Assembly (NCBI GenBank): GCA_934589705.1
Contig: CAKTOH010000024.1
Coordinates: 1-21,076 of the forward strand
Length of the DNA stretch: 21,076 bases
Source of the DNA: an uncultured Oscillospiraceae bacterium
Lineage (GTDB): Bacteria > Bacillota > Clostridia > Oscillospirales > Oscillospiraceae
Direction of reading: 5' to 3'
Position numbers and translations under genes: made by a program. The number at the start of each line of letters is the position of its first letter. Positions within the stretch are counted from its first letter, which is position 1. Positions 13,087 to 19,202 of this stretch are shown one piece after another. The notes under the pieces are model-generated. The model was not told where the DNA came from. It did not search any database and was given only the letters and a program-made list of their open reading frames with translations.

Positions 13087-13254
13087 ATACTGAACTCCAA
13101 TTAAAATCTTTAAAAAAGATTTTAATTGCCTGAAGGGCATGGAGTTCATATGAGACTTGTTTTGTGATTTCTTTCCTTATAAATCACAAAACAGGCAGCG
13201 CCTTCAGGCGATGCCTTCCTGATTAAAATTAAGATTTTAATCAGGAAATAGTAT
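13087..13254 (+). repeat. 168-bp multi-hairpin repeat, copy 2
   Basis: I find no difference from 2425-2592 over 168 bp, in the same orientation. It begins directly after the U-tract of the candidate RNA and ends 2 nt before the SD of the TM1266-type gene. An internal TTGTTT (13157-13162) and TATAAA (13178-13183), 15 bp apart, is the only promoter-like pair near this gene. The same is true of copy 1 and the fliB-like gene, so the element may carry an outward promoter (inference). Confidence 0.9.
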
Positions 13255-13268
13255 TAGGAGGAAAGGAA

Positions 13269-13526
13269 ATGGAAACCAGAGTGGCAGTCATCAGCATGAT
13301 CGTGGAGAACCCCGCGTCGGTGGAGATTCTCAACGGCCTTCTGCACGAATACAGTCCGTTCATCATCGGCAGAATGGGCATCCCCTACCCCAAGCGGGGG
13401 GTGAGCATTATCACCGTTGCCATGGACGCGCCTCAGAATACCATTTCCAGTCTTTCCGGAAAGCTGGGCGGCCTGTCCGGTGTCAGTGTCAAAACCGCTT
13501 ATTCCGGTGTAACCGGAAAAGACTGA
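13269..13526 (+). CDS. TM1266-type iron-only hydrogenase system putative regulator
   Basis: This 85-residue protein starts at ATG 13269, with AGGAGG and AAAGGA just upstream. It has the small ferredoxin-like/ACT-type fold pattern of the TM1266 family: VAVISMIVEN, LLHEYSPFIIGRMGIPYPKRGVSII, ISSLSGKLGGLSGVSVKTAYS. Family members are usually encoded with [FeFe]-hydrogenase maturation genes (hydE, hydF, hydG) and are presumed regulators or metal/ligand sensors; direct function is not established. Here none of those genes is in the window. The next gene, an ECF transporter S component, follows after 18 bp and is probably co-transcribed. The region just upstream is taken up by a 168-bp repeat. Confidence 0.88.
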   Translation: METRVAVISMIVENPASVEILNGLLHEYSPFIIGRMGIPYPKRGVSIITVAMDAPQNTISSLSGKLGGLSGVSVKTAYSGVTGKD

Positions 13527-13544
13527 CGAAAAGAGGTATTTTCT

Positions 13545-14087
13545 ATGAGTAAAAAGGTTCGTTGGATTACGGAAACCGCCGTCATGCTGGCGCTGCTTGT
13601 CACCTTGCAGGCGCTGACCAAGCCCGCAGGACAGCTGGTCACCGGCTCCTGCGTCAACGCCGTGCTGGCGGTGAGCGTGCTGCTGGCGGGTCTTGGCAGC
13701 GGCATCACCGTGGCGGTGCTGTCTCCTGTGCTGGCCTACTTACTGGGCGTGGCGCCCCAGCTGGTGACGGTTCCTGCCATCATGGTGGGCAACACCGTGC
13801 TGGTGGTGCTGCTGTATTTTATCGCCGGGGACTGCGCTTCCGTGGGCAAGCGGGTGGCGGCCTGGCTGGTGGCGGCCATCGCCAAGTTCGCCACCTTGTA
13901 TCTGCTGGTGGTGAAGCTGATCTGCGGCGTGATGGCTCCCGGTCTGCTGGCAAGCGGCACCCTGAAGGAGCCGATGCTGAAGGCACTGTCTACCACGTTC
14001 TACCTGCCTCAGCTGATCACCGCCCTCATTGGCGGCGGCGTGGCAATGCTGATGATCCCTGTGCTGCGCAAGGCACTGCATAAGTAA
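13545..14087 (+). CDS. ECF transporter S component (substrate unknown)
   Basis: This 180-residue integral membrane protein starts at ATG 13545 after AGAGG. Five or six hydrophobic helices are visible (about residues 9-25, 34-55, 58-72, 75-95, 101-125, 150-173). The N-terminal ITETAVMLALLVTLQALTK with small residues in helix 1 is typical of S components that dock onto the EcfT scaffold. The conserved GSCVNAVLAVSVLLAGLGSG and VPAIMVGNTVLVVLLY segments fit. S components bind a vitamin or metal substrate and use a shared EcfA/A'/T module encoded elsewhere. Pairing with a hydrogenase-associated regulator suggests a cofactor precursor or metal, but the substrate cannot be read from the sequence. 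A strong hairpin follows the stop. Confidence 0.85.
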   Translation: MSKKVRWITETAVMLALLVTLQALTKPAGQLVTGSCVNAVLAVSVLLAGLGSGITVAVLSPVLAYLLGVAPQLVTVPAIMVGNTVLVVLLYFIAGDCASVGKRVAAWLVAAIAKFATLYLLVVKLICGVMAPGLLASGTLKEPMLKALSTTFYLPQLITALIGGGVAMLMIPVLRKALHK

Positions 14088-14101
14088 GCGGATAAAGAAA
14101 A

Positions 14102-14134
14102 GAAGCACCGGCTCTCAAGGGGAGCCGGTGCTTC
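14102..14134 (+). terminator. Hairpin after the ECF S gene
   Basis: GAAGCACCGGCTC (14102-14114) pairs perfectly with GAGCCGGTGCTTC (14122-14134). There is no U-tract. A nearly identical hairpin stands at 14318-14346, and the two bracket a palindromic element. Confidence 0.65.
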
Positions 14135-14153
14135 AGAGATTGTCAAACAACCA

Positions 14154-14286
14154 TGTCATTGCGAGCCAGTGCTCACACTGGCGTGGCAATCCCCCTGATA
14201 TTCAAATATTTTCAATCCTAAACCAGCAGCTTTTACGTTCAACCGGGGGATTCCCACACCAGTCTGCGGACTGGTTCGGAATGACA
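14154..14286. repeat. 133-bp element with 42-bp inverted ends
   Basis: The left arm 14154-14195 (TGTCATTGCGAGCCAGTG...) and right arm 14245-14286 (...GGTTCGGAATGACA) are inverted copies matching at 35 of 42 positions; each arm is itself a CCAGT...ACTGG hairpin. Single arms recur at 15349-15390 and 17402-17445. The family is a non-coding dispersed repeat; the paired form resembles a miniature inverted-repeat element. Confidence 0.75.
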
Positions 14287-14317
14287 CCGTATCTTTCGGA
14301 CTTTTTTGACACGCTGG

Positions 14318-14349
14318 AAGCACCGGCTCCTGATGGGGCCGGTGCTTTT
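14318..14349. terminator. Hairpin between convergent ECF S and YdcF-like genes
   Basis: AGCACCGGC (14319-14327) pairs with GCCGGTGCT (14338-14346), followed by TTT in the plus direction. It lies 8 bp from the end of the minus-strand YdcF-like gene and probably serves it as well. Confidence 0.6.
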
Positions 14350-14356
14350 GGCGTTA

Positions 14357-15133
14357 TCACAGTGCTTCATATTGACTGCCAAGGAGCCAGTAGTGCCAGA
14401 CACCGGCGACCTCCCGCATGAAGTGGTTGATGAGCTGGGACAGGTTGCTGGTTTTCGCGGGAATGCCCACAAATTCCACGCCGCAGGCCTTGGTGAACAG
14501 GCTGGCTCGGTACAGGTGGTATTCGCTGGACAGAACGCCGATTTTTGTCGGACGGCTGCCAGTTTTTTCCTCAATCAGGTCAAGGGAAAAATGAAGATTT
14601 TCCCAGGTGGAGGTGGCCTTGTCCTCAATCCAGATCCGCTCCGGGGCAATGCCCAGCTCCACCAGCTTTTCCCACATGGCGGTGGCCTCGGTCATGGGCT
14701 CGTCGTCGCCCTTGCCGCCGGACACCACGGCAATCACGTCCGGGTGCTCGGTCAGATAGTCGTAGGCTCCGTAAATCCGATCCCACAGGGAGGCGGAAGG
14801 GCCGGTGACACGAACCTTGGCACCCAGCACCACCAGATATTCGATGGGCTCCTCCGGAGAGCCGAAGCTGGCCTTGATGATGATGCCCTCGGTGACGGTG
14901 ACAACGGCGATGCCAACGGCAAGACAGCCGGTGAAAATCCGGCGGAGGATGGGGACAACAGCGGGATAGACGGGAAGAAGCATCCCGGTGATCTCGTAGA
15001 AGGCGATGATGCCGGCAAGGCAGCAGCAGACCAGGGCGGAAAAGCTGTAGCCCCAGAGGACAAAGCGCAGGATAAAGGCTGCCAGAATCAGCAGGGCAAC
15101 GATGACCCAGGGCAGCAGGTGAAAATGTTTCAT
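14357..15133 (-). CDS. YdcF/SanA-like DUF218 membrane protein
   Basis: This 258-residue protein starts at the ATG with complement 15131-15133, 6 nt after GGAG. Residues 5-90 hold three to four hydrophobic segments (LPWVIVALLILAAFILRFVL, FSALVCCCLAGIIAFYEI, FTGCLAVGIAVVTVTEGIII). The C-terminal DUF218 domain (about 98-250) has YLVVLGAKV, GPSASLWDRI, AVVSGGKGDDEPMTEA and IEDKATSTWENLHFS, the conserved nucleotide/phosphate-pocket pattern of the family. It ends with GVLSSEYHLYRA and HFMREVAGVWHYWLL. Members such as SanA, YdcF and ElyC act at the envelope; a precise reaction is not known. It is transcribed alone; no clear promoter was found in the repeat-rich 280 bp upstream. Confidence 0.88.
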   Translation of the reverse strand: MKHFHLLPWVIVALLILAAFILRFVLWGYSFSALVCCCLAGIIAFYEITGMLLPVYPAVVPILRRIFTGCLAVGIAVVTVTEGIIIKASFGSPEEPIEYLVVLGAKVRVTGPSASLWDRIYGAYDYLTEHPDVIAVVSGGKGDDEPMTEATAMWEKLVELGIAPERIWIEDKATSTWENLHFSLDLIEEKTGSRPTKIGVLSSEYHLYRASLFTKACGVEFVGIPAKTSNLSQLINHFMREVAGVWHYWLLGSQYEAL

Positions 15134-15220
15134 GATGTTCTCCAAATTTTTAGATGTGCGGGGCGGGCAAGGGCATTGACCCTTGCTTATGAGAGTTTTA
15201 TGAAAAGTGCGAGTTTTTGC

Positions 15221-15390
15221 CCTCATCCGTCACGGCTGCGCCGTGCCACCTTCCCCCAAGGGAAGGCTTTGGGTACGGATTGTGACCGGAGGAAATCCCT
15301 GGAAAGGGTCACGCCGGTATGCGTTATACGAAGGCTCCCGGAATGACCGGGGGATTGCCACACCAGTCTGCGGACTGGTTCGCAATGACA
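15221..15390. repeat. Composite of intergenic palindromic repeats
   Basis: The gap between the YdcF-like gene and the 74-residue gene contains CCTCATCCGTCACGGCTGCG (15221-15240, closed by CCGTG), a second copy of the unit at 6418, followed in both places by CCC-AGGGGAAGGCTTT or a close variant. Bases 15349-15390 are a single 42-bp arm of the palindromic family described at 14154. No gene is recognised. Confidence 0.7.
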
Positions 15391-15412
15391 TGCTGCTATT
15401 GCGGGTGCGGCC

Positions 15413-15637
15413 TTAGATAGGCGTGAAGACGTACTTTTCCATCAGGCCGTCCACCACGGCGTGGATGGTAACTGCACCGTTTGAGCCAGGGTCGGCGGAC
15501 AGCTCGATTTTATGACCGGACAGCCGTCGGCGCAGATATTCCTCAGGGTCGTCGCATTCCACTTCCTCAAAGAAAACGTCGCGCATCTGGTTGTTCCGGC
15601 AGAGGTTCTGAATTTCATGTACCAGTTCGTATTCCAT
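15413..15637 (-). CDS. 74-residue protein of unknown function, coupled to the HAD gene
   Basis: The ATG (complement 15635-15637) shares one base with the stop of the upstream HAD gene (TAATG), so translation is coupled. The protein is acidic: MEYELVHEIQNLCRNNQMRD, then VFFEEVECDDPEEYLRRRL, and a beta-rich tail (KIELSADPGSNGAVTIHAVVDGLMEKYVFTPI). There is no membrane segment or known motif. The two cysteines (about residues 13 and 28) are not arranged as a zinc site. The coupling and coherent codon use make it a real gene. I cannot name the family. Confidence 0.75.
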   Translation of the reverse strand: MEYELVHEIQNLCRNNQMRDVFFEEVECDDPEEYLRRRLSGHKIELSADPGSNGAVTIHAVVDGLMEKYVFTPI

Positions 15638-16320
15638 TACAGTCCCTCCAGAAGGGTTTCCAGCTGGGAAAGCCCCTCGATTTCGTAATCCGGGCGGATA
15701 TTTCCGGCGGGCTTGTGAGCGGGATTGACCCAGACGGTTCGAAGTCCCGCGTTGATGCCGCCCTGAATGTCCGAGGTCAGGCTGTCGCCCACCATCAGAG
15801 CCTTGCTTGGGTCGAAGTCGGGAATTTGAGCAAAGCACCGGTCGAAGAAGGCCTTGTCCGGCTTGTTGAAGCCGATTTCCTGGGAGATAAACACTTTCTC
15901 AAACCAGGGGTACAGATTGGCGCTGGTGAGCCTGCCCTGCTGAACCACGGCGGTGCCGTTGCTCACCAGGAACAGCCGGTATTTTTCGTGGAGCCGCTTC
16001 ACGGCCTCCTCCGCACCGGGGAGAAAATAGTGGCCGATAGACAGATTGTGCTCATAGGACTTCATGCAGTCGGCGGCGCTGACCTCCTGCCCCAGCTCCC
16101 GGAAGAGCTGGACAAACCGACCTTCCAGCACCTGGGCTCGGGTGAGATTCCCCAGCTCCAGCTGCTCCCAGTGCCATTTGTTGATTTCGTGGTAGCGGTT
16201 CAGAATGGCCTCCGTAGGCTCGATTCCGAAGGAACGGATGGTTTTGCTCAGGGCGATTCGCTCGGCCTTGTGGAAATCCAGAATGGTGTCATCCAGGTCC
16301 AGCAGTAAAAATTCGATCAT
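15637..16320 (-). CDS. yjjG: HAD-superfamily nucleotidase, YjjG type
   Basis: This 227-residue protein has its ATG (complement 16318-16320) in an ATGA overlap with the ksgA stop and GGAGAG just before it; the in-frame ATG at 16332 is inside ksgA without an SD. HAD motif I is LLDLDDTILDF (nucleophile D8, acid D10), followed by a helical cap domain (about 15-90). Motif II is LVSNGT near residue 120, motif III is the lysine in FNKPDKAFFD and motif IV is MVGDSLTSDIQGG. YjjG-type enzymes hydrolyse non-canonical pyrimidine nucleoside monophosphates; substrate assignment here rests on overall similarity and could be another HAD phosphatase. It is the middle gene of a coupled trio with ksgA and the 74-residue protein. 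Confidence 0.85.
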   Translation of the reverse strand: MIEFLLLDLDDTILDFHKAERIALSKTIRSFGIEPTEAILNRYHEINKWHWEQLELGNLTRAQVLEGRFVQLFRELGQEVSAADCMKSYEHNLSIGHYFLPGAEEAVKRLHEKYRLFLVSNGTAVVQQGRLTSANLYPWFEKVFISQEIGFNKPDKAFFDRCFAQIPDFDPSKALMVGDSLTSDIQGGINAGLRTVWVNPAHKPAGNIRPDYEIEGLSQLETLLEGL

Positions 16321-17183
16321 GTTTCTCTCCATTTGACAATTTCGTTGGCTAGTCTTACAAATTCCGGGATGCTCAGAGTCTCCCCCCGGACGTTGGGGTC
16401 AAAGCCCGCGGCGACAATCACCTGGGCGGCACCGGCCTTGCCCAGTTCCGGAAAGCCGGAGGCCAGGCCGTTGCTCAGCTTCTTCCGGCGCATGGCGAAG
16501 CTGGCCCGGACGGTTCGGAAGAAGATGCCCTCGTCCGCAAGTCCCCAGTCCCGGTTCTGACGAACTTTCAGCTGAATGACGGCGGAGGTCACCTTGGGCT
16601 GTGGCAGGAAGCAGTGGGCGGGAACCTCAAAGAGCAGCTTGGGTTCCGCGTAATACTGGCAGAACACGGAAAAGGCACTGTAATCCTCGCTTCCCGGGGC
16701 GGCGGCAATCCGCTGGGCTACTTCCTTTTGCACCATGACGGTGACGGAATCGAAGCAGTCCGCTTCCAGCAGGGCGGTGAGGATAGGGGAGGTGATGTAG
16801 TAGGGCAGGTTGGCACAGGCCATGGGGCGAAGCCCCTCGAATTCGCCCTTGACCAGGGCGGGAAGATCCAGCCGGAGCACGTCGTTCCAGATGATTTCCA
16901 GGTTGTCAAATTCGCCGACAGTCAGATCGAGAATGGGCGCTAAGCGCTCGTCCAGCTCCACGGCGCAGACTTTCTTCGCCCGCAGGCACAGCTGCTGGGT
17001 CAGAGGGCCGATGCCCGGGCCGATTTCCAGCACACCGGCGGTTTCGTCCACCCCGGCCTGTTCGGCGATGGACTGGGGCACCCAGGGAGCGATGAGAAAA
17101 TTCTGACCCTTGGCCTTGGAAAAGTGAAAGCCGTGCTGGGAAAGCAATGGCTTCATCACCTGAATATCGCAAACATTTATCAT
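16317..17183 (-). CDS. rsmA: 16S rRNA dimethyladenosine transferase
   Basis: This 288-residue KsgA/RsmA methylates the two adjacent adenines near the 3' end of 16S rRNA using S-adenosylmethionine. The N-terminus HGFHFSKAKGQNFLIAPWV is typical. The SAM-binding motif is VLEIGPGIGPLTQQL (about 51-65), with the acidic VELDERL strand after it. The catalytic motif is NLPYYITSPI (about 124-133). The C-terminal helical domain has FLPQPKVTSAVIQL and FFRTVRASFAMRRKKLSNGL. The start is the ATG with complement 17181-17183, behind AAAGGCGGG; an upstream in-frame start has no SD. Length is normal. It overlaps the HAD gene by 4 bp. The G5/3D (YabE-like) gene lies upstream, the same order as yabE-rnmV-ksgA in Bacillus but without rnmV between them. 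Confidence 0.96.
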   Translation of the reverse strand: MINVCDIQVMKPLLSQHGFHFSKAKGQNFLIAPWVPQSIAEQAGVDETAGVLEIGPGIGPLTQQLCLRAKKVCAVELDERLAPILDLTVGEFDNLEIIWNDVLRLDLPALVKGEFEGLRPMACANLPYYITSPILTALLEADCFDSVTVMVQKEVAQRIAAAPGSEDYSAFSVFCQYYAEPKLLFEVPAHCFLPQPKVTSAVIQLKVRQNRDWGLADEGIFFRTVRASFAMRRKKLSNGLASGFPELGKAGAAQVIVAAGFDPNVRGETLSIPEFVRLANEIVKWRET

Positions 17184-17468
17184 GGCAAAACCCGCCTTTC
17201 TTCCGGCTATCATACCAGAAAAAAGGCGGAGTTTCAAGTGCTGTATTTGTTTTGGGAAACCCGGAAGGGCACGCGCTTCTCGGCTCCCACTTTGGGGGAG
17301 CTGTCACGAAGTGACTGAGAGGGCAAAAAGCACCCTCTCCGCCTCCGGCACCTCTCCCAGAGGGAGAGGCAAGAAATCTTTTGATGGTTCTCGGAATATC
17401 CGGGGGATTGCCACACCAGTGCTGTGGCACTGGTTCGCAATGACATGTGCTTTTGAGGCGTTCTTAAA
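17184..17468. repeat. Repeat-filled gap between the YabE-like gene and ksgA
   Basis: No gene is recognised. Hairpins are CTCCCACTTTGGGGGAG near 17285, a GTCACGAAGTGAC unit near 17304, CCTCTCCC/GGGAGAGG near 17351-17368 and a 44-bp arm of the GGGGGATT...AATGACA family (17402-17445). The last is shared with 14154-14286 and 15349-15390. Confidence 0.7.
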
Positions 17469-18527
17469 TCATCCAAGAAAGTAAACGGTGCAGACCCGGC
17501 GGCCGAAAGCGGTGCATTGGGCATGGGTGGGCAGGTACAGATCCATCCGGTCGCCCTTGATGTCCCCGCCGCAGTCCTCCGCCGCGGCAATGCCGTAGAC
17601 ATAGGAGCCGTCGCTGGACACGATGAACATCCGGGTGCCATAGGGGATGAACCGGGGGTCTACCGCGGCGGTGCCCCGGTGGACACGGGTGCCGGTGGCG
17701 GTGACGGTGTCGCAGCCCCGGTCGGTATGGGTGTAGGCGGTAGCCCGGACGGTGTCCTTCCGGGTATAGGTCAGCACCTCGCCGGTGGGAAGGGTAATGC
17801 GTCCGTCGGCGATGACAGGCTGACCGGAGACGGCCGGGGCGGAGCCGGTGCCTACGGCGATAATCTCGGCAACCGGCTGCCGGGTGACGGTTTCCGTAAG
17901 TACCCGGCGGTCGGCTTCCTCGCCGCCTAAGTAGGTGATTTCCGCGGTGCAGCGCATTTCTCCGTCGGAACCGGGGGTGAGCACCGTCTCGGTGCCCACG
18001 GGCAGAGTGGGGTCACTGCACCGGCTCACCGGGTGGGGGATGGCGGCGGTGTAGACCTGCCGGAGAATTTCCGGCCGGTCTACCCGCAATTCCATCCCGT
18101 CGTAGGTTTCTTCTTCCAAACCATGGGAGACCACGTCCTCTCCGGTAACTTCCAGCCCCAGGCGGGACAGCAGCTCCCCTGCGGTCTCGCCAAAGCCGGT
18201 GACCAGCGTGGTCTGCCCATGGTAATGGACGGTAATCTTCTGGGCCCGGCGGACGGTAATGGCCGCCGCGCCCTCCACCGCTTGGGTGGTGTAGGTATCA
18301 TTTTGATTTAAGGAAAGACCCAGCTGGGTCAGAACCTCCTGGGGATCCTCGGTGAAGGCGGTGTAGGTCACCACCCGATCGCCGTCGGTGACCACATAGG
18401 TCTTAGCCAGAGCCGCCTGGGAGATCAGCGCCAGCAGAGCCAGCACCAGAATCAGGCTCAGCAGTGCGATGTACAGGCGAATCAGGAAAACTTTCCTGCG
18501 CAGAACCCTGGAAACGGACTTTGCCAT
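17469..18527 (-). CDS. yabE: YabE-like cell-wall protein (DUF348, G5 and 3D domains)
   Basis: This 352-residue protein starts at the ATG with complement 18525-18527, 6 nt after GGGAGGGG. A basic N-terminus and one hydrophobic segment (about 14-40, IRLYIALLSLILVLALLALI) give a signal anchor. Two DUF348 units follow (about 41-80 and 85-135; TYVVTDGDRVVTY... and KITVHYHGQTTLVTGF...). A G5 domain (about 155-225, VGTETVLTPGSDGEMRCTAEITYLGGEE) comes next. The C-terminal 3D domain (about 260-352) has the conserved aspartates in AVDPRFIPYGT, AEDCGGDIKG and GDRMDLYL. The family comprises Rpf/YabE-like muralytic or peptidoglycan-remodelling proteins acting outside the membrane. It has its own sigma-A promoter and possible WalR-like boxes. 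It precedes ksgA as in Bacillus. Confidence 0.92.
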   Translation of the reverse strand: MAKSVSRVLRRKVFLIRLYIALLSLILVLALLALISQAALAKTYVVTDGDRVVTYTAFTEDPQEVLTQLGLSLNQNDTYTTQAVEGAAAITVRRAQKITVHYHGQTTLVTGFGETAGELLSRLGLEVTGEDVVSHGLEEETYDGMELRVDRPEILRQVYTAAIPHPVSRCSDPTLPVGTETVLTPGSDGEMRCTAEITYLGGEEADRRVLTETVTRQPVAEIIAVGTGSAPAVSGQPVIADGRITLPTGEVLTYTRKDTVRATAYTHTDRGCDTVTATGTRVHRGTAAVDPRFIPYGTRMFIVSSDGSYVYGIAAAEDCGGDIKGDRMDLYLPTHAQCTAFGRRVCTVYFLG

Positions 18528-18554
18528 GGAAAACCCCTCCCGAAAACGCAAAAC

Positions 18555-18570
18555 ATAACAAATAATTACA
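18555..18570 (-). promoter_or_regulatory. Possible WalR-like box in the yabE leader
   Basis: Minus strand TGTAAT-TATT-TGTTAT, two TGTWAH half-sites 10 bp apart (the known WalR box has 11). It lies about 25-40 nt downstream of the predicted transcription start, where binding would repress. A related triple site is at 18745-18770. Confidence 0.3.
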
Positions 18571-18601
18571 GGTCGTACCGACTTGCGATTTGCTTGGGCT
18601 T

Positions 18602-18629
18602 ATTATAGCAAAATTCGTAAAATTGTCAA
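18602..18629 (-). promoter_or_regulatory. Promoter of the YabE-like gene
   Basis: Minus strand: perfect -35 TTGACA (complement of 18624-18629), 16-bp spacer, perfect -10 TATAAT (complement of 18602-18607). Confidence 0.92.
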
Positions 18630-18887
18630 GCAAATATTGAAATTCAATTGAAATAGCCAATATTTTCAGATACAGAAGTTGAGATATTATGTAAAGGAAA
18701 TGGAGGAAGACGGTCGCTTGGTGTCGGCTTTTCCCGAAAACCGCTGTCAAAATAATTACAAATAGTAACATAACATGTCGAATGCTGTAACCTTTGGAAA
18801 ATTGCCGTCGGGGGAAGATTACAGGCGGCGGCCTGGGGCGAAAACAGGCGATTTTGAAAAATGTTTGGAAATTTCACCGCCGGGGGA
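18630..18887. other. Intergenic region between divergent yabE and thrS promoters
   Basis: No gene is recognised. The only notable pattern is a set of TGTCAA, ATTACA and GTAACA units at 18745, 18755 and 18765, exactly 10 bp apart. This set shares the 11-mer AAATAATTACA with the yabE leader. It may be an upstream regulator site. Confidence 0.4.
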
Positions 18888-18916
18888 TTGACAATCGGCG
18901 GGAATTGTGCTAGATT
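18888..18916 (+). promoter_or_regulatory. Promoter of thrS
   Basis: A perfect -35 TTGACA (18888-18893) and -10 TAGATT (18911-18916) are separated by 17 bp; the T-box leader begins about 7 nt later. Confidence 0.88.
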
Positions 18917-18922
18917 TCAGCC

Positions 18923-19168
18923 AAAGGCAACGACGAAGACACACGCGCCGGTAAGATTCCCAGAGAGGCTGCCGCCTTGGTGAAAGGCAGCCGTACCCCT
19001 GCCGCACGCCTAACCACTTCCGAGCCGCGGAGCGGAAATGCTCTGCCGGGTGCGCCCGTTACGGCGTCAATGAGTGGCTTTCCGTTGGAAGGCAACCAGG
19101 GTGGAACCGTGGAATACTGCATGTTACTGTATCCCACCCCTGATTTTTCAGGGGGTGGGCTTTTTTAT
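18923..19168 (+). promoter_or_regulatory. T-box riboswitch (threonine)
   Basis: This leader of about 245 nt contains the T-box sequence AGGGTGGAACCGTGG (19098-19112), which pairs with the CCA end of uncharged tRNA. The stem I distal loop has the typical AGAGAG...GGTGAAAGGCAG pattern (18963-18990). A terminator, CCCACCCCTGA (19133-19143) with TCAGGGGGTGGG (19148-19159), is followed by CTTTTTT. An ACC threonine codon at 19013-19015 followed by A is the likely specifier; ACC at 18995 is the alternative. Uncharged tRNA-Thr should disrupt the terminator and turn on thrS. The SD AGGAGG follows. Confidence 0.93.
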
Positions 19169-19202
19169 ACCCTCCCCGAGAATGAATAGGAGGTAAATTC
19201 CA

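Noticed and set aside
14100..17450. CRISPR array from the recurring palindromic units
   Set aside because: The units are irregularly spaced, in both orientations, separated by genes, and no cas genes are present.
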